Of a DNA stretch of 64,000 nucleotides, positions 9,170 to 18,509 are shown piece after piece. The DNA lies in assembly GCA_023554445.1 (NCBI GenBank), contig JAMJQQ010000036.1:1-64000 (forward strand), written 5' to 3'. Numbering within the stretch: the first letter of the stretch is position 1; each line of letters begins with the position of its first letter. This stretch comes from Carthagonibacter metallireducens. Its GTDB lineage: Bacteria > Gemmatimonadota > Gemmatimonadetes > Palauibacterales > Palauibacteraceae. The notes under the pieces are model-generated. The model saw only the letters and a list, made by a program, of their open reading frames with translations. It had not been told where the DNA came from and made no database searches. The translations under genes were made by a program, and so were the position numbers.

Positions 9170-10393
9170 TCAGGCGGCTCCCACCGGGCTTCCGACTCCG
9201 ACCACCTCGGTGATCACGTCGAGCGCCACCTCCAGCTCGTCACGCGAGATGACCAGCGGTGGTGCGATCCTGATCACCTGGTGATGCGTGTCGTTGCAGA
9301 GTATTCCGCGCTCCATCAGTGCATTGCAGAAAGGCCGGGCTGGGCCGGACTCCTTCTTGATTTCCACGCCGATCATCAGACCTCTACCGCGCACCTCGGC
9401 GACGTGAGGTGACTCGATGTCCCGAAGTCGATCCTGCAGCCAGGTGCCCAGCTCGAGTGACCTGTCGGGCAACCCTTCGTCGACGATCACGGCCAGGGAG
9501 GCCTCGCCGACTGCCGCTCCGAGCGGATTGCCTCCGAATGTGGATCCATGATCGCCCGGGTGGAATACGTCCATCACGTCATCGTTCGCGAGGATGCCCG
9601 AGACGGGAAACACGCCTCCGCCGAGGGCCTTGCCGACGATCAGAATGTCACCCCGCTCTCCATCCCAATCCCCGCAGAACATCTTGCCGGTCCGGCCGAG
9701 CCCGGTCTGGATCTCGTCGTTGAGGACCAGGACCCGGTTCGCCCGGCAGATCTCCTGGACCGTCTTCATGTAACCGTCCGGGGGAACTACGATTCCGCCT
9801 TCGCCCTGGATCGGCTCCACGAGAAAGCCGACCGTATCGGGGCCGATGGCCCGCTCCAGCGCGTCCGTGTCGCCGTACGGGATCGTGATGAACCCCGGCG
9901 CGAACGGTCCGAAGCCCTGCCGATACTGGTGTTCGGACGAGAACCCCACGATGGTGGTAGTACGACCGTGGAAGTTGTTCTCACACACGATGATCTCGGC
10001 CCGGTCCGCAGGAACTCCCTTGACTTCGTATCCCCACTTGCGCGCGGCCTTGAGGGCAGTCTCCACGGCCTCGGCCCCGGTGTTCATCGGCAGCGCACGG
10101 TCGAAACCCGTTGCCTCGCACAGCCGGCGAAGAAACGGGCCCATTCGGTCGTTGTGGAAGGCGCGCGAAGTGAGGGTCAACCGACCGGCCTGCCGTTCCA
10201 GGGCCTCGATGATGCGGGGGTGCCGGTGTCCCTGGTTCACCGCCGAGTAGGCAGCGAGCATGTCGAGATACTTGCGCCCGTCGACGTCCCAGACCCAGAC
10301 ACCTTCACCACGTTCCAGCACGACCGGGAGCGGTCCGTAGTTGTGGGCGCTCCACTGATCGACCTCGCGTATGTACTCTGCCGTACGGGACAT
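9170..10393 (-). CDS. rocD: Ornithine--oxo-acid aminotransferase
   Basis: A 407-aa PLP enzyme of aminotransferase class III that turns ornithine plus 2-oxoglutarate into glutamate semialdehyde and glutamate. Visible motifs: NTGAEAVETALKAARKWGY (PLP phosphate region), ENNFHGRTTTIVGFS, NDEIQTGLGRTGKMF with the Asp that contacts the pyridine ring, and the PLP lysine in GKALGGGVFPVSG. The N-terminal EYIREVDQWSAHNYGPLPVV is typical of RocD. The start ATG 10393 is set by a strong GAGGAG six bases upstream. Likely role is arginine/ornithine catabolism; a carbamate kinase gene is 48 kb away. A candidate promoter lies about 75 bp upstream, and the leader contains a small CCCGGC/GCCGGG hairpin (10439-10454). 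Confidence 0.92.
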   Translation of the reverse strand: MSRTAEYIREVDQWSAHNYGPLPVVLERGEGVWVWDVDGRKYLDMLAAYSAVNQGHRHPRIIEALERQAGRLTLTSRAFHNDRMGPFLRRLCEATGFDRALPMNTGAEAVETALKAARKWGYEVKGVPADRAEIIVCENNFHGRTTTIVGFSSEHQYRQGFGPFAPGFITIPYGDTDALERAIGPDTVGFLVEPIQGEGGIVVPPDGYMKTVQEICRANRVLVLNDEIQTGLGRTGKMFCGDWDGERGDILIVGKALGGGVFPVSGILANDDVMDVFHPGDHGSTFGGNPLGAAVGEASLAVIVDEGLPDRSLELGTWLQDRLRDIESPHVAEVRGRGLMIGVEIKKESGPARPFCNALMERGILCNDTHHQVIRIAPPLVISRDELEVALDVITEVVGVGSPVGAA

Positions 10394-10470
10394 TCTAGAC
10401 TCCTCGATATATTTCCAGCGCAGCGAAATCCTGTGACTCCCGGCCCGCGCCGGGCTGCCCGCGCCGACCG

Positions 10471-10499
10471 AACGTGAAACGTCGCACGTCAAGGCGCAA
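10471..10499 (-). promoter_or_regulatory. Candidate rocD promoter, TTGCGC-17-CACGTT
   Basis: On the minus strand TTGCGC (10499-10494) is followed after 17 bp by CACGTT (10476-10471). The -10 box differs by one base from the TANGTT hexamer seen at other promoters here. Predicted leader to the rocD start is about 70 nt. Pattern-based only. Confidence 0.35.
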
Positions 10500-10604
10500 C
10501 GGGACCCTCACCGGGGTCTGGACAGCGACGGCATCATCCCTCATCCTGACCCGCCTCCGACGGCGACTGGCGCCGGCGAGGACGACCCAGGAACAGGGCG
10601 ACCA

Positions 10605-10718
10605 ATGTACATCTTCATCACACTGCTGCTCGCGCTTATGATCAGCGGATTCGGCGCCGGTTTCGCATTTGCCTGCCGCATGCAGCCAGACGAGAATCGG
10701 GACGGAAGCGCCCGCTGA
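10605..10718 (+). CDS. Possible 37-aa single-pass membrane protein
   Basis: Inside the 374-bp gap between rocD and the DUF1028 gene, an ATG at 10605 opens 37 codons ending TGA 10716-10718. The product starts MYIFITLLLALMISGFGAGF, a strong single membrane helix, and ends in a short charged tail MQPDENRDGSAR. An AGGG lies six bases before the ATG. A hydrophobic stretch followed by a polar tail is unlikely to arise in random GC-rich sequence, but there is no recognised family and no promoter. Function unknown. The rest of the gap holds the rocD leader and the terminator of the DUF1028 gene. Confidence 0.4.
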   Translation: MYIFITLLLALMISGFGAGFAFACRMQPDENRDGSAR

Positions 10719-10741
10719 CCTCCTGTTCGGGCTGTCATCGC

Positions 10742-10768
10742 ATCGACCCGAGCGACGATCGGGTCGAT
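10742..10768 (-). terminator. Hairpin at the end of the DUF1028 gene
   Basis: A 9-bp perfect stem ATCGACCCG / CGGGTCGAT with a 9-nt loop, touching the DUF1028 stop codon. It would act on the minus-strand transcript, and may also end transcription of the small plus-strand ORF. No T-run. Confidence 0.55.
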
Positions 10769-11799
10769 CAGGGCGCGCCCGCATTCAGGATCTCTTCAAT
10801 CAGGGTCGGATCGTCCGGTAGCAACTCGGCCGCCGGAAGCCTCGGGACCAGCTCCCTCCACTCCGGACGCAGCTCGAACGCCTCGGCGAACAGGGGCAGA
10901 GACTCCTCGACACGACCGACGCTGGCCAGGGTCGCGGCGTGCCAGAACAGAGGTTCCGATTCCCCGGGGAGCAGGGCCTCCGCCTTTCGATACTCTTCCA
11001 CGGCACCGTCCACGTCGCCCTCCGTCAGTCGGGCATCCCCGGCATTCATGTGACGGTAGGCGCGGGCCACTCCGAGCAGTCGTTCCAGCTCGACCAGGGG
11101 CTGGTCGCTGTCTTCCACGCGCAGGTCGAACAGCCGGTCTTCCCACGGCCGGCCGGAAGTCGTGGCAGCGACCACCAGCAAGGCGGCCGACTGGCGACCC
11201 CTGATGTCCCCGCCCCGGTCCTCTGCCGCAACCAGCGCCGCCATGAGGCGGGCGGCCAGATCTCCGGTCCCGGCGGAATACGCTTCGAACATCGCATCGC
11301 AGACCCCCGTCCGGTGCATCAGGTTCGCCTGGACCGTGAACCCGTCTCCCTGCCTGTCGCAGGCATGCGGGATCGCGAGGTCGCCGGTCCAGGCAGCCGT
11401 CGCCCCGTTAGCGTCGACGAAGCCCACCTGCCTGACCTCCGGGGTAGGGTCCGCGGCGACGAGACCCGCCAGGGCTTCCTGCGCTCCGCGCCCGGTCCGC
11501 ATCAGCTCGAGTCCCAGGGATCCGTAGGACGGATCGATGAAGGACTGAGTGGCGACCGCGCCCACCCCGCTCTCCGCCCAGGGTACGCTCGAGCCGACCG
11601 AGAACCAGTGCGACTGAACGGCCACACCGAGCTCGCCGGTGGCCGGGTCCCGCGCGACGATCGAATAGGTGTGAACCGGTCTGACCGGTCGGAGGGCGGT
11701 TTGGTCGTGCGATCGGGTCTCCTGGGCGTTGATGCCGGTGACGGTCGATAGAAGCAGGAGTGCAGTCGTCAGGTGGATCCGGCGGTCGCGCAACATCAT
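10768..11799 (-). CDS. Exported DUF1028 protein with C-terminal TPR-like repeats
   Basis: A 343-aa protein with a cleavable signal peptide (hydrophobic LTTALLLLSTVTGINAQ, residues about 9-26). Residues about 43-240 are a DUF1028 domain, starting TYSIVARDPATGELGVAVQS and continuing WFSVGSSVPWAESGVGAVATQ. That domain has an Ntn-hydrolase-like fold; its substrate is not established. The C-terminal 100 residues look like tetratricopeptide helices (GDARLTEGDVDGAVEEYRKA, then ATLASVGRVEESLPLFAEAF). Start: tandem ATGs at 11799 and 11796 with GGAG about nine bases upstream. It has its own candidate promoter and terminator, divergent from the 83-aa gene. Probably acts outside the cytoplasm; function otherwise unknown. 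Confidence 0.8.
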   Translation of the reverse strand: MMLRDRRIHLTTALLLLSTVTGINAQETRSHDQTALRPVRPVHTYSIVARDPATGELGVAVQSHWFSVGSSVPWAESGVGAVATQSFIDPSYGSLGLELMRTGRGAQEALAGLVAADPTPEVRQVGFVDANGATAAWTGDLAIPHACDRQGDGFTVQANLMHRTGVCDAMFEAYSAGTGDLAARLMAALVAAEDRGGDIRGRQSAALLVVAATTSGRPWEDRLFDLRVEDSDQPLVELERLLGVARAYRHMNAGDARLTEGDVDGAVEEYRKAEALLPGESEPLFWHAATLASVGRVEESLPLFAEAFELRPEWRELVPRLPAAELLPDDPTLIEEILNAGAP

Positions 11800-11836
11800 C
11801 TCACAGGCTCCAGTCGGGCGTTTCGCAGGTCAGGCC

Positions 11837-11865
11837 AACGTAATGAATCGTTTCCCGGATGGCAG
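11837..11865 (-). promoter_or_regulatory. Candidate promoter of the DUF1028 gene, CTGCCA-17-TACGTT
   Basis: Minus strand: CTGCCA (11865-11860), 17-bp spacer, TACGTT (11842-11837). The -10 box equals that of secG, sppA and the aminotransferase. Predicted leader is about 30 nt. Confidence 0.4.
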
Positions 11866-11898
11866 TGTAGACAACTGAGTCTCGGGCCGGAAGTTCGG

Positions 11899-11927
11899 TG
11901 GACAATGGACCGATTTTCTGCTATGTT
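11899..11927 (+). promoter_or_regulatory. Candidate promoter of the 83-aa gene, TGGACA-17-TATGTT
   Basis: TGGACA (11899-11904) and TATGTT (11922-11927) are separated by 17 bp, in a locally AT-richer stretch. It is back-to-back with the DUF1028 promoter. Predicted leader is about 50 nt. Confidence 0.45.
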
Positions 11928-11982
11928 AGCAGTCTGTTTTTGATCGGGAGCGGCCCGGGGAGACCACTGCTTCGAGGTGTGA

Positions 11983-12234
11983 ATGACAAAGCATTTTCGG
12001 GATGACGATGGTCGGCGCTGGAAGGCATGGCTCGCTTCACGCGACGTGTTCTGGCCCGATCCCGATGACAAGAGGAAGGTGGAGGACCGCGAAGCCGTGA
12101 TCTTCGTCTGCTTCTCCGATCCTTCGGAGCCGCAGCGCAGGATCCGGTTGCCGGCCGGTTCGTTCGAGACGCTGTCGACGGACGATCTGGTCTCGCAGTT
12201 CGAGAAGGCGGAGGCCGATCCGGCCATCCGGTAA
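11983..12234 (+). CDS. Conserved-looking hypothetical protein, 83 aa
   Basis: A small soluble, charged protein beginning MTKHFRDDDGRRWKAWLAS. A central beta-rich patch VIFVCFSDPSEPQRRIRL is followed by FETLSTDDLVSQFEKAEAD. The pattern (aromatic D-G-W start, strand, then a leucine-rich helix) resembles small proteins I associate with Gemmatimonadota, but I cannot name a family. ATG 11983 has GAGG five bases upstream. It has its own candidate promoter and a strong hairpin downstream, so it looks like an independently expressed single gene. No catalytic motif, cysteine pair or membrane helix. Confidence 0.65.
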   Translation: MTKHFRDDDGRRWKAWLASRDVFWPDPDDKRKVEDREAVIFVCFSDPSEPQRRIRLPAGSFETLSTDDLVSQFEKAEADPAIR

Positions 12235-12260
12235 TCGGCAGCAGGCAGTACAGATCGCGC

Positions 12261-12306
12261 AGGGGGCGTGACGCCCGGCACCTCCGGACGTCTCGCCCCC
12301 TTTCTG
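12261..12306 (+). terminator. Intrinsic-type terminator after the 83-aa gene
   Basis: AGGGGGCG (12261-12268) pairs with CGCCCCCT (12294-12301), extended inside by GACG/CGTC and CCGG/CCGG, and followed by TTCT. It separates the 83-aa gene from gltA. Confidence 0.65.
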
Positions 12307-12350
12307 CACCAGGAATCGGACCACTCGACAGGCGGAGGCTGGACTCACGC

Positions 12351-13484
12351 ATGAGCGGGAACAACAGAACTTCAGGCGGACTCGCAGGCGTCGTTGCGGC
12401 AGAGTCCGCGCTCAGCAAGATCGATGGCGAGAGCGGGAAGCTCTGGTACCGGGGCTACGACATCCACACGCTCGCGAAGGGCGCCGCCTTTCCCGAGGTG
12501 CTCTATCTCCTCTGGTACGGCGATCTGCCGAATCGGGCGGAGCTGATCGCATTCGAGGGACTGCTGGCCGCCGAGCGGGAGCTTCCCTTTGAGGTGATGG
12601 AGGTTCTGCGCGGGCTTCCGAGCGACACGGTGCCGATGTCGGCCCTGCGCACGGCGGTATCGGCACTGGGCTGCGTGGATCCGGATTCCGAATCGAACGA
12701 TCGCGGCGCCGATCTGGCCAAGGGAGTCCGGCTGGTGTCACAGATGCCGACGGTCGTGGCCGCTTTCCATCGCCTGAGGGAAGGAAAAGCGCCGATCTCA
12801 CCCGACCCCGATCTGTCGCATTCGGCCAACTTCCTCTACATGCTCAATGGGGATCGACCGGGCGAGACCGCGACACGCGCTCTCGACACTTCGCTGATTC
12901 TCTACCTGGAGCACGGCCTCAACGCCTCCACGTTCGCCTGCCGGATCGTGGCATCCACGCTTTCCGACATGCACTCGGCGATCACGGCCGGCATCGGGGC
13001 ACTGAAGGGGCCGCTCCACGGCGGAGCGAATCAGCGGGCGATGGAGATGCTCCTGGAGATCGAAGAGCACGGGGACGCCGAGGCCTGGGTGGATGCGGCA
13101 CTGGCCGAGGGGAAGAAGATCATGGGATTCGGCCACCGTGTCTATCGAACGGAGGACCCGCGGGCCACCCACCTCCGGCGGATGTCCGAAGAACTTTCAG
13201 ACGACGCGGGAGCGGCCAGGCTGCACGCCCTGGCGCGGACGGTGGAGTCGACGATGCTGGACAGAAAGAGTATCCCCTGCAACGTCGATTTCTACTGTGC
13301 GACCGTTTACGGCAGTCTCGGTTTTCCACTCGACCTCTATACGCCGCTCTTCGCGATCGGTAGAGTAGGGGGTTGGGTCGGGCATGTGATGGAACAGCAC
13401 GAGAACAATCGACTGATCCGACCGCGCGCCGAGTACGTCGGCGAGCTCGATCGTCGTTTCGTTCGGCTCGAAGAGAGACGCTGA
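12351..13484 (+). CDS. gltA: Citrate synthase
   Basis: A 377-aa enzyme of the short citrate synthase type. It condenses acetyl-CoA with oxaloacetate at the TCA entry. Active-site signatures: GPLHGGANQRAMEML (His), GFGHRVYRTEDPRA (His) and NVDFYCATVY (Asp). The N-terminus SKIDGESGKLWYRGYDIHTLA is typical for the family. ATG 12351 is preceded by GGAGG at a longish 12-13 bases. A 2-methylcitrate synthase role cannot be excluded from sequence alone. However, icd follows 35 bp downstream on the same strand, and no prp genes are present, which favours citrate synthase. Confidence 0.92.
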   Translation: MSGNNRTSGGLAGVVAAESALSKIDGESGKLWYRGYDIHTLAKGAAFPEVLYLLWYGDLPNRAELIAFEGLLAAERELPFEVMEVLRGLPSDTVPMSALRTAVSALGCVDPDSESNDRGADLAKGVRLVSQMPTVVAAFHRLREGKAPISPDPDLSHSANFLYMLNGDRPGETATRALDTSLILYLEHGLNASTFACRIVASTLSDMHSAITAGIGALKGPLHGGANQRAMEMLLEIEEHGDAEAWVDAALAEGKKIMGFGHRVYRTEDPRATHLRRMSEELSDDAGAARLHALARTVESTMLDRKSIPCNVDFYCATVYGSLGFPLDLYTPLFAIGRVGGWVGHVMEQHENNRLIRPRAEYVGELDRRFVRLEERR

Positions 13485-13519
13485 AACAGAGAACCTCGAA
13501 GCAAGGAGCGGAGGCGCAC

Positions 13520-14776
<1,257 letters not shown>

Positions 14777-14815
14777 GGTCGATCCGCCGAGCGCGCGCGG
14801 ACGGACCCTGATCTC

Positions 14816-16819
14816 ATGCGCCGTGTGGCCGGAGCCCCGGACGCCGCGAGCCCCCGATCGGGCTCGGCGTCCGGGCGCCGACCTTCACCTCTGCTGGCGG
14901 TCGTGCTGGCGCTGACCCTCCTGACGGCCCTTCCTCCGGCCGAGGCAGCAGCTCAGGAGACCGATCCGCCGGCGGCAGCCGACACGCTCCGGGCAGACTC
15001 GCTCCGGGCAGACTCGCTCCTTGTTCCGGCGGACTCCGTGGCCGACCAGCAGGCTCTGCCCGGTGCGCCGGTCGATTCTCTCGCCCTGGAGGCCGACAGC
15101 CTGATCGGCCCGCTCGAGCAGCCACTGGAAGGCACCCTGCGAGACAGCGCGGAGGCGCTTCCTTTCGCGAGGCTTCCCGATCTGATCGATCTGCCGGTGG
15201 AGGGCGCCTCGGTCGTGGTCGCGGACCTCGCGCGCGAAGACCTTCTCACGAGCAATGGGCTGACGCTTCTCGAGTTGCTCGAGGAGCAGCCAGCTCTGAC
15301 GCCGCTCCGGGCGAGCTTCTTCGGTGGGCCGCACCAGGCCAGCTGGGGTGGGTTGGGTCCAGGATTCCTGACCGTCCTGATCGACGGCAGGGAAGTGCCG
15401 ACGATGGACGGCGCACAACCGGATCTCACACGGTTCCCGATTGCTGCGCTGCAGCGCGTACGCATCGTCAGGGGCCTTGCCGGCTGGCGCGTCGAGCTGT
15501 TCACGATGTCGAGACAGAAGCGCGATGCCTATTCCCGAGTCGAAGGGGGCACCGGAGATCCAGGCCTGAGCCGCTTGCGACTCGTGTTCGACAACGGCTT
15601 CGGGCGCACGGTCCGGGTGGCTGCGAGTGCCGATCTGGTCGATGCGGCCGGGGAGTTTCCATCGAGCGATTTCGACTTCTTCGGGCTGCTCGAGTGGACG
15701 CCGGGAGACGAACGTTCGGGCATCGCCCTCACGTACGAATCGGAATCGATGGACAGGGAAGTGTACACCCCCGTCAACCTTCGACGGACGGAAGTCTTCC
15801 TCAGGGGTCGATATCCATTCGGCGACCGGATCCAGCTTCAGATGTTCGGCGGCTCCACGGGGTGGAAACTCGAGGACGAGGCTGTACCGGACTCCGCTCT
15901 GGCCGACAGGTCGGTCCTGAGCGGTGGAGCTACGCTTCGAGGTGACTGGGACAGAATCGGAGCAGGTGTAACGCTGGCCGCATGGGACAGTGACGTTCAC
16001 CCGCATCTTCAGCTCGACGCCGATGTTGGAGGGCGCGTCATCGGTCCGATTCGAGCCGAGCTCGGCGGGCGGCTCGCATCGTGGGAGGACTTCGATGTCT
16101 CGGAGCTCAGGGGGGGAGTTTCGGTAGACCTGCCCCTGCACCTCACTCTGCGAGCCGGTGCTGCGACGGGTACCCGGGGTGTCTCGTATCCGACCTTCGG
16201 GCAAGCCGATTCTCTCGGTTTCACGATCTTCAACGGCCGACTCGAGTTGAACTTGCCGTCTCTCACCCTCTACGGACTGGCGGAACGGCAGGACCTGGAT
16301 CGACAGCTCCCGTATCGATCTTCATTCGACCGATATCAGGAACCGATCGAAGGTCCCGCTGGCGTGACCGCCCTGGAGGCTGGCGGTTCCTTCCCCATAC
16401 TGCCGCTGTCGTGGCTGATCGAGGAGGCGAGCCCGCTCCGGCTCGGGGGCTTCTTCCGCTACCAGAGTTTCGATGAGTCGGCTCGACTGATGTACGTGCC
16501 GCAGTACCTGGCACGCGGCACCCTGGGATTCGACGACGAGTTCCTCGACGGGAATCTCGGCGTGCGCCTCGCACTCGGAATCAAGCACAGGGGCAGCATG
16601 GGAGTGCCGACGGCCGGTGCCGTAACCGAGCCTTCATCCACCCTGACCGGCGTTCCCGAGTACACGTTTCTGGACTGGAACATGGCGATACGGATCCTGA
16701 GCGTGATCGTCTACTATCGGTACGACAATATTACGGGCTTCAGCGCCAACGACTTCGTGGGGCTGTCGTATCCGGGTACGCGTTCGGTGTTCGGCGTGAA
16801 GTGGACGTTCCTGAATTGA
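14816..16819 (+). CDS. Outer-membrane beta-barrel protein with TonB-plug-like domain
   Basis: A 667-aa protein. A signal peptide (LLAVVLALTLLTALPPAEAAA, about 25-45) is followed by a low-complexity D/S/L/A linker of about 80 residues, then a plug-like domain (about 150-225: LTLLELLEEQPALT ... FLTVLIDGREVP ... FPIAALQRVRIVRG), then beta-strand-rich sequence to the end (VKWTFLN, with a near-terminal Phe as in barrels). No carboxypeptidase-like domain or TonB box is evident, and the barrel is shorter than in standard TonB receptors (usually 700-1000 aa). The transported substrate is unknown. It follows icd by 39 bp but probably has an unrelated role. The linker contains a 15-bp tandem duplication. 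Confidence 0.72.
   Translation: MRRVAGAPDAASPRSGSASGRRPSPLLAVVLALTLLTALPPAEAAAQETDPPAAADTLRADSLRADSLLVPADSVADQQALPGAPVDSLALEADSLIGPLEQPLEGTLRDSAEALPFARLPDLIDLPVEGASVVVADLAREDLLTSNGLTLLELLEEQPALTPLRASFFGGPHQASWGGLGPGFLTVLIDGREVPTMDGAQPDLTRFPIAALQRVRIVRGLAGWRVELFTMSRQKRDAYSRVEGGTGDPGLSRLRLVFDNGFGRTVRVAASADLVDAAGEFPSSDFDFFGLLEWTPGDERSGIALTYESESMDREVYTPVNLRRTEVFLRGRYPFGDRIQLQMFGGSTGWKLEDEAVPDSALADRSVLSGGATLRGDWDRIGAGVTLAAWDSDVHPHLQLDADVGGRVIGPIRAELGGRLASWEDFDVSELRGGVSVDLPLHLTLRAGAATGTRGVSYPTFGQADSLGFTIFNGRLELNLPSLTLYGLAERQDLDRQLPYRSSFDRYQEPIEGPAGVTALEAGGSFPILPLSWLIEEASPLRLGGFFRYQSFDESARLMYVPQYLARGTLGFDDEFLDGNLGVRLALGIKHRGSMGVPTAGAVTEPSSTLTGVPEYTFLDWNMAIRILSVIVYYRYDNITGFSANDFVGLSYPGTRSVFGVKWTFLN
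14986..15020. repeat. 15-bp tandem duplication in the outer-membrane protein gene
   Basis: GCTCCGGGCAGACTC occurs twice head-to-tail (14986-15000, 15001-15015), followed by a partial GCTCC. It encodes repeated LRADS units in the D/S-rich linker and keeps the frame. Confidence 0.9.
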
Positions 16820-16924
16820 GAAATGGTCGACCTCGGGTCGTACGCCACGTTTGATCATTGTAAGACACACGGAAATAGAAGCATGAATGTATACATCTCG
16901 TGTGATTTGACAGGTTCAGTTCGT

Positions 16925-16954
16925 TGACGGGCATGGGGTCGGGAACCTATTCTC
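16925..16954 (+). promoter_or_regulatory. Candidate yicC promoter, TTGACG-18-TATTCT
   Basis: TTGACG (16925-16930) and TATTCT (16949-16954) are 18 bp apart. The predicted start point is only a few bases before the yicC ATG at 16965, implying a very short leader. Upstream lies an AT-rich stretch with the perfect 10-bp palindrome ATGTATACAT (16887-16896) flanked by CACACG/CGTGTG. Confidence 0.4.
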
Positions 16955-16964
16955 TTCGGTCTAT

Positions 16965-17849
16965 ATGATTCGCAGCATGACGGGATTCGGGTCCGCTCCG
17001 CTGGAGTCGGGCGACACGATCGGTAGCATCGAGCTCCGATCCGTGAATTCACGGCACCTCAAGCTCAATTTTCGGTTACCCGCCGGGGCAGAAGCCTGGG
17101 AGGAACCGATTCGTGGCGCGATCGGGGATCGATTGCGCCGTGGACACGTGGATGTGACGCTTCGCCTGTCGCCAGCCCGCGAGGCGGCCGTTCGCTTCGA
17201 GGTGGACGAAATTCGGCTCGCCTCCTACCTGGAGGCGCTGAGGCGCGTGCAGGGAGCCCACGAGCTGGCGGGGACGCCCGACCTCGAGATGGTCAGCCGG
17301 ATCGACGGAATCCTCGTGGAGAGGTCGCCCGACCTGTTGGGGTCGGTCGATGCGGAGCGATTGCGGGAGGCGGCGAACCGGGCGGCCGACGAGCTGATCG
17401 AAATGCGCAGCCGTGAAGGAGATCGGCTGGCCGAGGAATTGAACGAGCGCCTCGATGCTCTCACGGGGAGACTGGAGGAGATCGAGAAGCTCGCGCCCGT
17501 GCGCCTCGAGTCCGAGCGCGCCCGGCTTCAGCGGTCGGTCGCCGAGCTCGCCGGGGGCGTCGACGTCGACGATGATCGCCTCGCGCGTGAAATCGCTGTG
17601 CTTGCCGACCGCTGGGACATCAGGGAGGAGATCGTCCGGGCCCGGGCGCACGTCGCGGCTTTCCGGGACCTGCTTCATCTCCCGGGTGAAGAGCCGGTGG
17701 GCAAGCGACTGGGCTTTCTGAGCCAGGAGCTGCTTCGCGAGGTGAACACGATCGGCTCGAAGGGAAACGACGCGACCATTGCTCATCACGTCGTCGAGGC
17801 GAAGAACGAACTGGAGACGATGCGCGAGCAGATCGAGAACATCGAATGA
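16965..17849 (+). CDS. yicC: YicC family endoribonuclease
   Basis: A 294-aa protein beginning MIRSMTGFGSAPLESG, the diagnostic YicC N-terminus. RSVNSRHLKLNFRLP follows, and the C-terminal DUF1732 region ends FLSQELLREVNTIGSKGNDATI with VVEAKNELETMREQIENIE. YicC proteins are reported RNases affecting stability of RNAs and stress responses. The ATG at 16965 is the only sensible start. No ribosome site precedes it, and the candidate promoter sits just upstream, so the message may be leaderless. It heads the coupled run of genes to about 27.1 kb; the stop overlaps the gmk start by four bases. The pairing yicC-gmk-rpoZ is common in bacteria. Confidence 0.92.
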   Translation: MIRSMTGFGSAPLESGDTIGSIELRSVNSRHLKLNFRLPAGAEAWEEPIRGAIGDRLRRGHVDVTLRLSPAREAAVRFEVDEIRLASYLEALRRVQGAHELAGTPDLEMVSRIDGILVERSPDLLGSVDAERLREAANRAADELIEMRSREGDRLAEELNERLDALTGRLEEIEKLAPVRLESERARLQRSVAELAGGVDVDDDRLAREIAVLADRWDIREEIVRARAHVAAFRDLLHLPGEEPVGKRLGFLSQELLREVNTIGSKGNDATIAHHVVEAKNELETMREQIENIE

Positions 17850-18493
17850 ATGACCCCCTGCTGCTGGTTCTCGCCGGGCCGTCCGGTGGCGGGAAGACCA
17901 CGGTATGCCGGAGAATCGTCAAGAAGCGTCGGGATGCGGGTTTTTCGGTGTCGGCGACGACACGGCCCCCGAGGCCCGGGGAATTGGATGGCGCGGACTA
18001 CCACTTCGTGACCCGCGAGGAGTTCCAACGCCTGCTCGAAACAGATGGACTGCTGGAATGGGCGGAAGTCCACGGAGAGCTTTACGGAACTCCGCGGGAG
18101 GCACTGGGGGAACGAACGGATCCGACGAACTGCCTGTTGCTCGACATCGATGTGCAGGGAGCCCGGCAGGTCCGCGAGCGTGCGCCCGGGGCCGTTCTCG
18201 TGTTTCTGGTTCCACCCTCGGCGGAGGAGATGCTGGCCCGGCTGCGTCGGCGGGGCAGCGAAGATGAGCCCGGGCTGGCGCGACGAATGCGCACGGCCCT
18301 GTCGGAACTCGAGGCTGCCGCGGAATTCGACTACGTGGTGGTGAACGAAGTGCTCGATGCAACGGTACGAACCGTCGAGTCGATCCTGGAGGCGGAGCTC
18401 CACCGGGCTTCCCGCGTCAGGGACGACGTACTGGAGAGAACGGCCGGTCTGAGGAAGGCCCTCGAAGCCGACCTCGCCGGATCTCATACCTGA
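17846..18493 (+). CDS. gmk: Guanylate kinase
   Basis: A 215-aa kinase converting GMP to GDP with ATP. Walker A is GPSGGGKTT (residues 11-19). The GMP-binding segment is SATTRPPRPGELDGADYHF and the downstream motif is LLDIDVQGARQVRER, both standard. Start ATG overlaps the yicC stop as ATGA, indicating translational coupling. Length is normal for the family (about 200-215). The gene precedes rpoZ by 16 bp. Confidence 0.95.
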   Translation: MNDPLLLVLAGPSGGGKTTVCRRIVKKRRDAGFSVSATTRPPRPGELDGADYHFVTREEFQRLLETDGLLEWAEVHGELYGTPREALGERTDPTNCLLLDIDVQGARQVRERAPGAVLVFLVPPSAEEMLARLRRRGSEDEPGLARRMRTALSELEAAAEFDYVVVNEVLDATVRTVESILEAELHRASRVRDDVLERTAGLRKALEADLAGSHT

Positions 18494-18509
18494 ACGAGGA
18501 GAAGAAATC

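Noticed and set aside
14885..16204. 439-codon minus-strand frame inside the outer-membrane protein gene
   Set aside because: Arg-rich composition typical of antisense frames in high-GC DNA; the plus-strand product has signal peptide, plug and barrel character.
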